Below are positions 26,201 to 40,842 of a DNA stretch of 64,000 nucleotides, piece after piece. Source of the DNA: Hippasteria phrygiana (taxonomy: Eukaryota > Echinodermata > Asteroidea > Valvatida > Goniasteridae); NCBI GenBank assembly GCA_037893225.1, contig JAZGUH010000204.1, forward strand, positions 992,001 to 1,056,000, written 5' to 3'. The notes below the pieces were generated by a model that saw only the letters and a list, made by a program, of their open reading frames with translations, was not told the DNA's origin and ran no database searches. Each line of letters opens with the position of its first letter. Positions within the stretch are counted from its first letter, which is position 1. A program made the position numbers and the translations under genes.

Positions 26201-29200
26201 GACTTGCTTTACTCATTCATAATTGCATGAAATATCAACCAAATACAGTAATTTTGACATGTATGGATAGCTTAGATCTGGCGCTACATGTTGCAATTAT
26301 CGGCGGCTTCTTAGAATTAACACTTGTGGAGAAAATTCAAACCTCGCAATGTTTATTTTCTTTCCGGCCAACATCTGTGTACATATTACCGTCTATTTAT
26401 TGCTCCATGCATGTCAAATTCCCTGGGGTATGGACTTGCTTTACTCATTCATAATTGCATGAAATATCAACCAAATTCAGTAATTTTGACATGTATGGAT
26501 AGCTTAGATCTGGCGCTACATGTTGCAATCATCGGCGGCTTCTTAGAGTTAACACTTGTGGAGAAAATTCAAACCTCGCAATGTTTATTTTCTTTCCGGC
26601 CAACATCTGTGTACATATTACCGTCTATTTATTGCTCCATGCATGTCAAATTCCCTGGGGTATGGACTTGCTTTACTCATTCATAATTGCATGAAATATC
26701 AACCAAATCCAGTAATTTTGACATGTATGTATAGCTTAGATCTGGCGCTACATGTTGCAATCATCGGCGGCTTCCCAGAGTTAAAACTTGTAGAGAAAAT
26801 TCGAACCTCGCAATGTTTATTTTCTTTCCGGTCAACATCTGTGTACATATTACCGTCTATTTATTGCTCCATGCCTGTCAAATTCCCTGGGGTATGGACT
26901 TGCTTTACTCATTCATAATTGCATGAAATATCAACCAAATACAGTAATTTTGACATGTATGGATAGCTTAGATCTGGCGCTACATGTTGCAATTATCGGC
27001 GGCTTCTGAGAGTTAACACTTGTGGAGAAAATTCAAACCTCGCAATGTTTATTTTCTTTCCGGCCACCATCTGTGTACATATTACCGTCTATTTATTGCT
27101 CCATGCATGTCAAATTCCCTGGGGTATGGACTTGCTTTACTCATTCATAATTGCATGAAATATCAACCAAATCCAGTAATTTTGACATGTATGTATAGCT
27201 TAGATCTGGCGCTACATGTTGCAATTATCGGCGGCTTCTTAGAGTTAACACTTGTAGAGAAAATTCAAACCTCGCAATGTTTATTTTCTTTCCGGCCACC
27301 ATCTGTTTGCATATTACCTTTTATTTATTGCTCCATGCCTGTCAAATTCCCTGGGGTATGGACTTGCTTTACTCATTCATAATTGCATGAAATATCAACC
27401 AAATGCAGTAATTTTGACATGTATGTATAGCTTAGATCTGGCGCTACATGTTGCAATTATCGGCGGCTTCTTAGGGTTAAAACTTGTGGAGAAAATTCAA
27501 ACCTCGCAATGTTTATTTTCTTTCCGGCCAACATCTGTGTGCATGTTACCGTCTATTTATTGCTCCATGCATGTCAAATTCCCTGGGGTATGGACTTGCT
27601 TTACTCATTCATAATTGCATGAAATATCAACCAAATACAGTAATTTTGACATGTATGGATAGCTTAGATCTGGCGCTACATGTTGCAATTATCGGCGGCT
27701 TCTTAGAATTAACACTTGTGGAGAAAATTCAAACCTCGCAATGTTTATTTTCTTTCCGGCCAACATCTGTGTACATATTACCGTCTATTTATTGCTCCAT
27801 GCATGTCAAATTCCCTGGGGTATGGACTTGCTTTACTCATTCATAATTGCATGAAATATCAACCAAATTCAGTAATTTTGACATGTATGGATAGCTTAGA
27901 TCTGGCGCTACATGTTGCAATCATCGGCGGCTTCTTAGAGTTAACACTTGTGGAGAAAATTCAAACCTCGCAATGTTTATTTTCTTTCCGGCCAACATCT
28001 GTGTACATATTACCGTCTATTTATTGCTCCATGCATGTCAAATTCCCTGGGGTATGGACTTGCTTTACTCATTCATAATTGCATGAAATATCAACCAAAT
28101 CCAGTAATTTTGACATGTATGTATAGCTTAGATCTGGCGCTACATGTTGCAATCATCGGCGGCTTCCCAGAGTTAAAACTTGTAGAGAAAATTCGAACCT
28201 CGCAATGTTTATTTTCTTTCCGGTCAACATCTGTGTACATATTACCGTCTATTTATTGCTCCATGCCTGTCAAATTCCCTGGGGTATGGACTTGCTTTAC
28301 TCATTCATAATTGCATGAAATATCAACCAAATACAGTTATTTTGACATGTATGGATAGCTTAGATCTGGCGCTACATGTTGCAATTATCGGCGGCTTCTG
28401 AGAGTTAACACTTGTGGAGAAAATTCAAACCTCGCAATGTTTATTTTCTTTCCGGCCACCATCTGTGTACATATTACCGTCTATTTATTGCTCCATGCAT
28501 GTCAAATTCCCTGGGGTATGGACTTGCTTTACTCATTCATAATTGCATGAAATATCAACCAAATCCAGTAATTTTGACATGTATGTATAGCTTAGATCTG
28601 GCGCTACATGTTGCAATCATCGGCGGCTTCCCAGAGTTAAAACTTGTAGAGAAAATTCGAACCTCGCAATGTTTATTTTCTTTCCGGTCAACATCTGTGT
28701 ACATATTACCGTCTATTTATTGCTCCATGCGTGTCAAATTCCCTGGGGTATGGACTTGCTTTACTCATTCATAATTGCATGAAATATCAACCAAATTCAG
28801 TAATGTTGACATGTATGTATAGCTTAGATCTGGCGCTACATGTTGCAATTATCGGCGGCTTCTTAGAGTTAAAACTTGTGGAGAAAATTCAAACCTCGCA
28901 ATGTTTATTTTCTTTCCGGCCAACATCTGTGTACATATTACCGTCTATTTATTCCTCCATGCGTGTCTAATTCCCTGGGGTATGGACTTGCTTTACTCAT
29001 TCATAATTGCATGAAATATCAACCAAATTCAGTAATGTTGACATGTATGGATAGCTTAGATCTGGCGCTACATGTTGCAATTATCGGCGGCGTCTTAGAG
29101 TTAAAACTTGTGGAGAAAATTCAAACCTCGCAATGTTTATTTTCTTTCCGGCCAACATCTGTGTACATATTACCGTCTATTTATTGCTCCATGCGTGTCA

Positions 29201-30634
29201 AATTCCCTGGGGTATGGACTTGCTTTACTCATTCATAATTGCATGAAATATCAACCAAATACAGTAATTTTGACATGTATGGATAGCTTAGATCTGGCGC
29301 TACATGTTGCAATTATCGGCGGCTTCTTAGAGTTAACACTTGTGGAGAAAATTCAAACCTCGCAATGTTTATTTTCTTTCCGGCCACCATCTGTGTGCAT
29401 ATTACCTTTTATTTATTGCTCCATGCCTGTCAAATTCCCTGGGGTATGGACTTGCTTTACTCATTCATAATTGCATGAAATATCAACCAAATGCAGTAAT
29501 TTTGACTTGTATGTATAGCTTAGATCTGGCGCTACATGTTGCAATCATCGGCGGCTTCCCAGAGTTAAAACTTGTAGAGAAAATTCAAACCTCGCAATGT
29601 TTATTTTCTTTCCGGCCAACATCTGTGTACATATTACCGTCTATTTATTGCTCCATGCATGTCAAATTCCCTGGGGTATGGACTTGCTTTACTCATTCAT
29701 AATTGCATGAAATATCAACCAAATTCAGTAATTTTGACATGTATGGATAGCTTAGATCTGGCGCTACATGTTGCAATCATCGGCGGCTTCTTAGAGTTAA
29801 CACTTGTGGAGAAAATTCAAACCTCGCAATGTTTATTTTCTTTCCGGCCAACATCTGTGTACATATTACCGTCTATTTATTGCTCCATGCATGTCAAATT
29901 CCCTGGGGTATGGACTTGCTTTACTCATTCATAATTGCATGAAATATCAACCAAATTCAGTAATTTTGACATGTATGGATAGCTTAGATCTGGCGCTACA
30001 TGTTGCAATTATCGGCGGCTTCTTAGAGTTAACACTTGTAGAGAAAATTCAAACCTCGCAATGTTTATTTTCTTTCCGGCCACCATCTGTTTGCATATTA
30101 CCTTTTATTTATTGCTCCATGCCTGTCAAATTCCCTGGGGTATGGACTTGCTTTACTCATTCATAATTGCATGAAATATCAACCAAATGCAGTAATTTTG
30201 ACATGTATGTATAGCTTAGATCTGGCGCTACATGTTGCAATTATCGGCGGCTTCTTAGGGTTAAAACTTGTGGAGAAAATTCAAACCTCGCAATGTTTAT
30301 TTTCTTTCCGGCCAACATCTGTGTGCATGTTACCGTCTATTTATTGCTCCATGCATGTCAAATTCCCTGGGGTATGGACTTGCTTTGCTCATTCATAATT
30401 GCATGAAATATCAACCAAATACAGTAATTTTGACATGTATGGATAGCTTAGATCTGGCGCTACATGTTGCAATTATCGGCGGCTTCTTAGAATTAACACT
30501 TGTGGAGAAAATTCAAACCTCGCAATGTTTATTTTCTTTCCGGCCAACATCTGTGTACATATTACCGTCTATTTATTGCTCCATGCATGTCAAATTCCCT
30601 GGGGTATGGACTTGCTTTACTCATTCATAATTGC
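23211..30634 (+). repeat. 7,424-bp segmental tandem duplication, copy 2
   Basis: This is the second of two adjacent copies. It starts at the p monomer 23211, directly after t at 22979, where the usual s is skipped. It ends with t at 30403, which is followed by the expected s at 30635. That pattern is what unequal exchange between misaligned p-start positions would leave. The near identity implies a very recent event, or an assembly artefact that should be excluded. Confidence 0.92.
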
Positions 30635-33600
30635 ATGAAATATCAACCAAATTCAGTAATTTTGACATGTATGGATAGCTTAGATCTGGCGCTACATGTT
30701 GCAATCATCGGCGGCTTCTTAGAGTTAACACTTGTGGAGAAAATTCAAACCTCGCAATGTTTATTTTCTTTCCGGCCAACATCTGTGTACATATTACCGT
30801 CTATTTATTGCTCCATGCATGTCAAATTCCCTGGGGTATGGACTTGCTTTACTCATTCATAATTGCATGAAATATCAACCAAATCCAGTAATTTTGACAT
30901 GTATGTATAGCTTAGATCTGGCGCTACATGTTGCAATCATCGGCGGCTTCCCAGAGTTAAAACTTGTAGAGAAAATTCGAACCTCGCAATGTTTATTTTC
31001 TTTCCGGTCAACATCTGTGTACATATTACCGTCTATTTATTGCTCCATGCCTGTCAAATTCCCTGGGGTATGGACTTGCTTTACTCATTCATAATTGCAT
31101 GAAATATCAACCAAATACAGTAATTTTGACATGTATGGATAGCTTAGATCTGGCGCTACATGTTGCAATTATCGGCGGCTTCTGAGAGTTAACACTTGTG
31201 GAGAAAATTCAAACCTCGCAATGTTTATTTTCTTTCCGGCCACCATCTGTGTACATATTACCGTCTATTTATTGCTCCATGCATGTCAAATTCCCTGGGG
31301 TATGGACTTGCTTTACTCATTCATAATTGCATGAAATATCAACCAAATCCAGTAATTTTGACATGTATGTATAGCTTAGATCTGGCGCTACATGTTGCAA
31401 TCATCGGCGGCTTCCCAGAGTTAAAACTTGTAGAGAAAATTCGAACCTCGCAATGTTTATTTTCTTTCCGGTCAACATCTGTGTACATATTACCTTTTAT
31501 TTATTGCTCCATGCCTGTCAAATTCCCTGGGGTATGGACTTGCTTTACTCATTCATAATTGCATGAAATATCAACCAAATTCAGTAATGTTGACATGTAT
31601 GTATAGCTTAGATCTGGCGCTACATGTTGCAATTATCGGCGGCTTCTTAGAGTTAAAACTTGTGGAGAAAATTCAAACCTCGCAATGTTTATTTTCTTTC
31701 CGGCCAACATCTGTGTACATATTACCGTCTATTTATTCCTCCATGCGTGTCAAATTCCCTGGGGTATGGACTTGCTTTACTCATTCATAATTGCATGAAA
31801 TATCAACCAAATTCAGTAATGTTGACATGTATGGATAGCTTAGATCTGGCGCTACATGTTGCAATTATCGGCGGCGTCTTAGAGTTAAAACTTGTGGAGA
31901 AAATTCAAACCTCGCAATGTTTATTTTCTTTCCGGCCAACATCTGTGTACATATTACCGTCTATTTATTGCTCCATGCGTGTCAAATTCCCTGGGGTATG
32001 GACTTGCTTTACTCATTCATAATTGCATGAAATATCAACCAAATACAGTAATTTTGACATGTATGGATAGCTTAGATCTGGCGCTACATGTTGCAATTAT
32101 CGGCGGCTTCTTAGAGTTAACACTTGTGGAGAAAATTCAAACCTCGCAATGTTTATTTTCTTTCCGGCCACCATCTGTGTGCATATTACCTTTTATTTAT
32201 TGCTCCATGCCTGTCAAATTCCCTGGGGTATGGACTTGCTTTACTCATTCATAATTGCATGAAATATCAACCAAATGCAGTAATTTTGACTTGTATGTAT
32301 AGCTTAGATCTGGCGCTACATGTTGCAATCATCGGCGGCTTCCCAGAGTTAAAACTTGTAGAGAAAATTCAAACCTCGCAATGTTTATTTTCTTTCCCTC
32401 CAACATCTGTGTACATATTACCGTCTATTTATTGCTCCATGCATGTCAAATTCCCTGGGGTATGGACTTGCTTTACTCATTCATAATTGCATGAAATATC
32501 AACCAAATTCAGTAATTTTGACATGTATGGATAGCTTAGATCTGGCGCTACATGTTGCAATCATCGGCGGCTTCTTAGAGTTAACACTTGTGGAGAAAAT
32601 TCAAACCTCGCATTGTTTATTTTCTTTCCGGCCAACATCTGTGTACATATTACCGTCTATTTATTGCTCCATGCATGTCAAATTCCCTGGGGTATGGACT
32701 TGCTTTACTCATTCATAATTGCATGAAATATCAACCAAATCCAGTAATTTTGACATGTATGTATAGCTTAGATCTGGCGCTACATGTTGCAATCATCGGC
32801 GGCTTCCCAGAGTTAAAACTTGTAGAGAAAATTCGAACCTCGCAATGTTTATTTTCTTTCCGGTCAACATCTGTGTACATATTACCGTCTATTTATTGCT
32901 CCATGCCTGTCAAATTCCCTGGGGTATGGACTTGCTTTACTCATTCATAATTGCATGAAATATCAACCAAATACAGTAATTTTGACATGTATGGATAGCT
33001 TAGATCTGGCGCTACATGTTGCAATTATCGGCGGCTTCTTAGAGTGAACACTTGTGGAGAAAATTCAAACCTCGCAATGTTTATTTTCTTTCCGGCCACC
33101 ATCTGTGTACATATTACCGTCTATTTATTGCTCCATGCATGTCAAATTCCCTGGGGTATGGACTTGCTTTACTCATTCATAATTGCATGAAATATCAACC
33201 AAATCCAGTAATTTTGACATGTATGTATAGCTTAGATCTGGCGCTACATGTTGCAATCATCGGCGGCTTCCCAGAGTTAAAACTTGTAGAGAAAATTCGA
33301 ACCTCGCAATGTTTATTTTCTTTCCGGTCAACATCTGTGTACATATTACCGTCTATTTATTGCTCCATGCCTGTCAAATTCCCTGGGGTATGGACTTGCT
33401 TTACTCATTCATAATTGCATGAAATATCAACCAAATTCAGTAATGTTGACATGTATGTATAGCTTAGATCTGGCGCTACATGTTGCAATTATCGGCGGCT
33501 TCTTAGAGTTAAAACTTGTGGAGAAAATTCAAACCTCGCAATGTTTATTTTCTTTCCGGCCAACATCTGTGTACATATTACCGTCTATTTATTCCTCCAT

Positions 33601-34578
33601 GCGTGTCAAATTCCCTGGGGTATGGACTTGCTTTACTCATTCATAATTGCATGAAATATCAACCAAATTCAGTAATGTTGACATGTATGGATAGCTTAGA
33701 TCTGGCGCTACATGTTGCAATTATCGGCGGCTTCTTAGAGTTAAAACTTGTGGAGAAAATTCAAACCTCGCAATGTTTATTTTCTTTCCGGCCAACATCT
33801 GTGTACATATTACCGTCTATTTATTGCTCCATGCGTGTCAAATTCCCTGGGGTATGGACTTGCTTTACTCATTCATAATTGCATGAAATATCAACCAAAT
33901 ACAGTAATTTTGACATGTATGGATAGCTTAGATCTGGCGCTACATGTTGCAATTATCGGCGGCTTCTTAGAGTTAACACTTGTGGAGAAAATTCAAACCT
34001 CGCAATGTTTATTTTCTTTCCGGCCACCATCTGTGTGCATATTACCTTTTATTTATTGCTCCATGCCTGTCAAATTCCCTGGGGTATGGACTTGCTTTAC
34101 TCATTCATAATTGCATGAAATATCAACCAAATGCAGTAATTTTGACTTGTATGTATAGCTTAGATCTGGCGCTACATGTTGCAATCATCGGCGGCTTCCC
34201 AGAGTTAAAACTTGTAGAGAAAATTCAAACCTCGCAATGTTTATTTTCTTTCCGGCCAACATCTGTGTACATATTACCGTCTATTTATTGCTCCATGCAT
34301 GTCAAATTCCCTGGGGTATGGACTTGCTTTACTCATTCATAATTGCATGAAATATCAACCAAATTCAGTAATTTTGACATGTATGGATAGCTTAGATCTG
34401 GCGCTACATGTTGCAATTATCGGCGGCTTCTTAGAGTTAACACTTGTAGAGAAAATTCAAACCTCGCAATGTTTATTTTCTTTCCGGCCACCATCTGTGT
34501 GCATATTACCTTTTATTTATTGCTCCATGCCTGTCAAATTCCCTGGGGTATGGACTTGCTTTACTCATTCATAATTGC
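30635..34578 (+). repeat. 1,856-bp repeat, eight-monomer period
   Basis: After s at 30635 come 30867 p, 31099 x (TGA), 31331 p (CCTTTT at 163-168), 31563 u, 31795 v, 32027 r, 32259 a, 32491 s, then 32723 p, 32955 x, 33187 p, 33419 u, 33651 v-like with TTC restored at 82-84, 33883 r, 34115 a, 34347 q. Seven monomers match at a spacing of 1,856 bp and the eighth differs (s against q). The x at 32955 lacks the usual TGA but has a different one from T-to-G at monomer 92 (33,045-33,047). The a at 32259 reads CCCTCCA where others have CCGGCCA. Confidence 0.87.
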
Positions 34579-35274
34579 ATGAAATATCAACCAAATGCAG
34601 TAATTTTGACATGTATGTATAGCTTAGATCTGGCGCTACATGTTGCAATTATCGGCGGCTTCTTAGGGTTAAAACTTGTGGAGAAAATTCAAACCTCGCA
34701 ATGTTTATTTTCTTTCCGGCCAACATCTGTGTGCATGTTACCGTCTATTTATTGCTCCATGCATGTCAAATTCCCTGGGGTATGGACTTGCTTTACTCAT
34801 TCATAATTGCATGAAATATCAACCAAATACAGTAATTTTGACATGTATGGATAGCTTAGATCTGGCGCTACATGTTGCAATTATCGGCGGCTTCTTAGAA
34901 TTAACACTTGTGGAGAAAATTCAAACCTCGCAATGTTTATTTTCTTTCCGGCCAACATCTGTGTACATATTACCGTCTATTTATTGCTCCATGCATGTCA
35001 AATTCCCTGGGGTATGGACTTGCTTTACTCATTCATAATTGCATGAAATATCAACCAAATTCAGTAATTTTGACATGTATGGATAGCTTAGATCTGGCGC
35101 TACATGTTGCAATCATCGGCGGCTTCTTAGAGTTAACACTTGTGGAGAAAATTCAAACCTCGCAATGTTTATTTTCTTTCCGGCTAACATCTGTGTACAT
35201 ATTACCGTCTATTTATTGCTCCATGCATGTCAAATTCCCTGGGGTATGGACTTGCTTTACTCATTCATAATTGA
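34579..35274 (+). repeat. Monomers g-t-s before the first TTGAATG mark
   Basis: 34579 g, 34811 t, 35043 s. The s monomer has CTA in place of CCA at 142-144 and ends in TTGA instead of TTGC (35,274). That end change marks the start of the block family to the right. Confidence 0.88.
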
Positions 35275-37594
35275 ATGAAATATCAACCAAATCCAGTAAT
35301 TTTGACATGTATGTATAGCTTAGATCTGGCGCTACATGTTGCAATCATCGGCGGCTTCCCAGAGTTAAAACTTGTAGAGAAAATTCGAACCTCGCAATGT
35401 TTATTTTCTTTCCGGTCAACATCTGTGTACATATTACCGTCTATTTATTGCTCCATGCACGTCAAATTCCCTGGGGTATGGACTTGCTTTACTCATTCAT
35501 AATTGCATGAAATATCAACCAAATACAGTAATTTTGACATGTATGGATAGCTTAGATCTGGCGCTACATGTTGCAATTATCGGCGGCTTCTTAGAGTTAA
35601 CACTTGTGGAGAAAATTCAAACCTCGCAATGTTTATTTTCTTTCCGGCCACCATCTGTGTGCATATTACCTTTTATTTATTGCTCCATGCCTGTCAAATT
35701 CCCTGGGGTATGGACTTGCTTTACTCATTCATAATTGCATGAAATATCAACCAAATGTAGTAATTTTGACTTGTATGTATAGCTTAGATCTGGCGCTACA
35801 TGTTGCAATCATCGGCGGCTTCCCAGAGTTAAAACTTGTAGAGAAAATTCAAACCTCGCAATGTTTATTTTCTTTCCGGCCAACGTCTGTGTACATATTA
35901 CCGTCTATTTATTGCTCCATGCCTGTCAAATTCCCTGGGGTATGGACTTGCTTTACTCATTCATAATTGCATGAAATATCAACCAAATGCAGTAATTTTG
36001 ACTTGTATGTATAGCTTAGATCTGGCGCTACATGTTGCAATCATCGGCGGCTTCCCAGAGTTAAAACTTGTAGAGAAAATTCAAACCTCGCAATGTTTAT
36101 TTTCTTTCCGGCCAACATCTGTGTACATATTACCGTCTATTTATTGCTCCATGCATGTCAAATTCCCTGGGGTATGGACTTGCTTTACTCATTCATAATT
36201 GCATGAAATATCAACCAAATTCAGTAATTTTGACATGTATGGATAGCTTAGATCTGGCGCTACATGTTGCAATTATCGGCGGCTTCTTAGAGTTAACACT
36301 TGTAGAGAAAATTCAAACCTCGCAATGTTTATTTTCTTTCCGGCCACTATCTGTGTGCATATTACCTTTTATTTATTGCTCCATGCCTGTCAAATTCCCT
36401 GGGGTATGGACTTGCTTTACTCATTCATAATTGCATGAAATATCAACCAAATCCAGTAATTTTGACATGTATGTATAGCTTAGATCTGGCGCTACATGTT
36501 GCAATCATCGGCGGCTTCTTAGAGTTCAAACTTGTAGAGAAAATTCAAACCTCGCAATGTTTATTTTCTTTCCGGCCACCATCTGTGTGCATATTACCTT
36601 TTATTTATTGCTCCATGCCTGTCAAATTCCCTGGGGTATGGACTTGCTTTACTCATTCATAATTGCATGAAATATCAACCAAATGCAGTAATTTTGACTT
36701 GTATGTATAGCTTAGATCTGGCGCTACATGTTGCAATCATCGGCGGCTTCCCAGAGTTAAAACTTGTAGAGAAAATTCAAACCTCGCAATGTTTATTTTC
36801 TTTCCGGCCAACATCTGTGTACATATTACCGTCTATTTATTGCTCCATGCATGTCAAATTCCCTGGGGTATGGACTTGCTTTACTCATTCATAATTGCAT
36901 GAAATATCAACCAAATTCAGTAATTTTGACATGTATGGATAGCTTAGATCTGGCGCTACATGTTGCAATTATCGGCGGCTTCTTAGAGTTAACACTTGTA
37001 GAGAAAATTCAAACCTCGCAATGTTTATTTTCTTTCCGGCCACCATCTGTGTGCATATTACCTTTTATTTATTGCTCCATGCCTGTCAAATTCCCTGGGG
37101 TATGGACTTGCTTTACTCATTCATAATTGCATGAAATATCAACCAAATGCAGTAATTTTGACATGTATGTATAGCTTAGATCTGGCGCTACATGTTGCAA
37201 TTATCGGCGGCTTCTTAGGGTTAAAACTTGTGGAGAAAATTCAAACCTCGCAATGTTTATTTTCTTTCCGGCCAACATCTGTGTGCATGTTACCGTCTAT
37301 TTATTGCTCCATGCATGTCAAATTCCCTGGGGTATGGACTTGCTTTACTCATTCATAATTGCATGAAATATCAACCAAATTCAGTAATTTTGACATGTAT
37401 GGATAGCTTAGATCTGGCGCTACATGTTGCAATCATCGGCGGCTTCTTAGAGTTAACACTTGTGGAGAAAATTCAAACCTCGCAATGTTTATTTTCTTTC
37501 CGGCCAACATCTGTGTACATATTACCGTCTATTTATTGCTCCATGCATGTCAAATTCCCTGGGGTATGGACTTGCTTTACTCATTCATAATTGA
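35275..37594 (+). repeat. TTGAATG-marked block 1, ten monomers (2,320 bp)
   Basis: Order: 35275 p, 35507 r, 35739 a (GTA at 19-21, ACG at 145-147), 35971 a, 36203 q (CTA at 145-147), 36435 f/q hybrid, 36667 a, 36899 q, 37131 g, 37363 s. The block is preceded by TTGA at monomer 229-232 in place of TTGC, and its own last monomer carries the same change (37,594). The f/q monomer has the TTC of f at 91-93 followed by CCACCA and CCTTTT of q. Confidence 0.92.
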
Positions 37595-40500
37595 ATGAAA
37601 TATCAACCAAATCCAGTAATTTTGACATGTATGTATAGCTTAGATCTGGCGCTACATGTTGCAATCATCGGCGGCTTCCCAGAGTTAAAACTTGTAGAGA
37701 AAATTCGAACCTCGCAATGTTTATTTTCTTTCCGGTCAACATCTGTGTACATATTACCGTCTATTTATTGCTCCATGCACGTCAAATTCCCTGGGGTATG
37801 GACTTGCTTTACTCATTCATAATTGCATGAAATATCAACCAAATACAGTAATTTTGACATGTATGGATAGCTTAGATCTGGCGCTACATGTTGCAATTAT
37901 CGGCGGCTTCTTAGAGTTAACACTTGTGGAGAAAATTCAAACCTCGCAATGTTTATTTTCTTTCCGGCCACCATCTGTGTGCATATTACCTTTTATTTAT
38001 TGCTCCATGCCTGTCAAATTCCCTGGGGTATGGACTTGCTTTACTCATTCATAATTGCATGAAATATCAACCAAATGTAGTAATTTTGACTTGTATGTAT
38101 AGCTTAGATCTGGCGCTACATGTTGCAATCATCGGCGGCTTCCCAGAGTTAAAACTTGTAGAGAAAATTCAAACCTCGCAATGTTTATTTTCTTTCCGGC
38201 CAACGTCTGTGTACATATTACCGTCTATTTATTGCTCCATGCCTGTCAAATTCCCTGGGGTATGGACTTGCTTTACTCATTCATAATTGCATGAAATATC
38301 AACCAAATGCAGTAATTTTGACTTGTATGTATAGCTTAGATCTGGCGCTACATGTTGCAATCATCGGCGGCTTCCCAGAGTTAAAACTTGTAGAGAAAAT
38401 TCAAACCTCGCAATGTTTATTTTCTTTCCGGCCAACATCTGTGTACATATTACCGTCTATTTATTGCTCCATGCATGTCAAATTCCCTGGGGTATGGACT
38501 TGCTTTACTCATTCATAATTGCATGAAATATCAACCAAATTCAGTAATTTTGACATGTATGGATAGCTTAGATCTGGCGCTACATGTTGCAATTATCGGC
38601 GGCTTCTTAGAGTTAACACTTGTAGAGAAAATTCAAACCTCGCAATGTTTATTTTCTTTCCGGCCACTATCTGTGTGCATATTACCTTTTATTTATTGCT
38701 CCATGCCTGTCAAATTCCCTGGGGTATGGACTTGCTTTACTCATTCATAATTGCATGAAATATCAACCAAATACAGTAATTTTGACATGTATGTATAGCT
38801 TAGATCTGGCGCTACATGTTGCAATCATCGGCGGCTTCTTAGAGTTCAAACTTGTAGAGAAAATTCAAACCTCGCAATGTTTATTTTCTTTCCGGCCACC
38901 ATCTGTGTGCATATTACCTTTTATTTATTGCTCCATGCCTGTCAAATTCCCTGGGGTATGGACTTGCTTTACTCATTCATAATTGCATGAAATATCAACC
39001 AAATGCAGTAATTTTGACTTGTATGTATAGCTTAGATCTGGCGCTACATGTTGCAATCATCGGCGGCTTCCCAGAGTTAAAACTTGTAGAGAAAATTCAA
39101 ACCTCGCAATGTTTATTTTCTTTCCGGCCAACATCTGTGTACATATTACCGTCTATTTATTGCTCCATGCATGTCAAATTCCCTGGGGTATGGACTTGCT
39201 TTACTCATTCATAATTGCATGAAATATCAACCAAATTCAGTAATTTTGACATGTATGGATAGCTTAGATCTGGCGCTACATGTTGCAATTATCGGCGGCT
39301 TCTTAGAGTTAACACTTGTAGAGAAAATTCAAACCTCGCAATGTTTATTTTCTTTCCGGCCACCATCTGTGTGCATATTACCTTTTATTTATTGCTCCAT
39401 GCCTGTCAAATTCCCTGGGGTATGGACTTGCTTTACTCATTCATAATTGCATGAAATATCAACCAAATGCAGTAATTTTGACATGTATGTATAGCTTAGA
39501 TCTGGCGCTACATGTTGCAATTATCGGCGGCTTCTTAGGGTTAAAACTTGTGGAGAAAATTCAAACCTCGCAATGTTTATTTTCTTTCCGGCCAACATCT
39601 GTGTGCATGTTACCGTCTATTTATTGCTCCATGCATGTCAAATTCCCTGGGGTATGGACTTGCTTTACTCATTCATAATTGCATGAAATATCAACCAAAT
39701 ACAGTAATTTTGACATGTATGGATAGCTTAGATCTGGCGCTACATGTTGCAATTATCGGCGGCTTCTTAGAATTAACACTTGTGGAGAAAATTCAAACCT
39801 CGCAATGTTTATTTTCTTTCCGGCCAACATCTGTGTGCATATTACCTTTTATTTATTGCTCCATGCCTGTCAAATTCCCTGGGGTATGGACTTGCTTTAC
39901 TCATTCATAATTGCATGAAATATCAACCAAATGCAGTAATTTTGACTTGTATGTATAGCTTAGATCTGGCGCTACATGTTGCAATCATCGGCGGCTTCCC
40001 AGAGTTAAAACTTGTAGAGAAAATTCAAACCTCGCAATGTTTATTTTCTTTCCGGCCAACATCTGTGTACATATTACCGTCTATTTATTGCTCCATGCAT
40101 GTCAAATTCCCTGGGGTATGGACTTGCTTTACTCATTCATAATTGCATGAAATATCAACCAAATTCAGTAATTTTGACATGTATGGATAGCTTAGATCTG
40201 GCGCTACATGTTGCAATTATCGGCGGCTTCTTAGAGTTAACACTTGTAGAGAAAATTCAAACCTCGCAATGTTTATTTTCTTTCCGGCCACCATCTGTGT
40301 GCATATTACCTTTTATTTATTGCTCCATGCCTGTCAAATTCCCTGGGGTATGGACTTGCTTTACTCATTCATAATTGCATGAAATATCAACCAAATGCAG
40401 TAATTTTGACATGTATGTATAGCTTAGATCTGGCGCTACATGTTGCAATTATCGGCGGCTTCTTAGGGTTAAAACTTGTGGAGAAAATTCAAACCTCGCA

Positions 40501-40842
40501 ATGTTTATTTTCTTTCCGGCCAACATCTGTGTGCATGTTACCGTCTATTTATTGCTCCATGCATGTCAAATTCCCTGGGGTATGGACTTGCTTTACTCAT
40601 TCATAATTGCATGAAATATCAACCAAATTCAGTAATTTTGACATGTATGGATAGCTTAGATCTGGCGCTACATGTTGCAATCATCGGCGGCTTCTTAGAG
40701 TTAACACTTGTGGAGAAAATTCAAACCTCGCAATGTTTATTTTCTTTCCGGCCAACATCTGTGTACATATTACCGTCTATTTATTGCTCCATGCATGTCA
40801 AATTCCCTGGGGTATGGACTTGCTTTACTCATTCATAATTGA
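37595..40842 (+). repeat. TTGAATG-marked block 2, fourteen monomers (3,248 bp)
   Basis: The first nine monomers repeat block 1 (p r a a q f/q a q g; starts 37595-39451). The f/q copy at 38755 has ACA instead of CCA at 19-21. Then 39683 is a t/r hybrid: GAA at 88-90 of t, TGC..CCTTTT and CCT of r. It is followed by 39915 a, 40147 q, 40379 g and 40611 s, the last carrying the TTGA end (40,842). The four extra monomers are best explained by exchange at the t/r hybrid. Confidence 0.9.
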
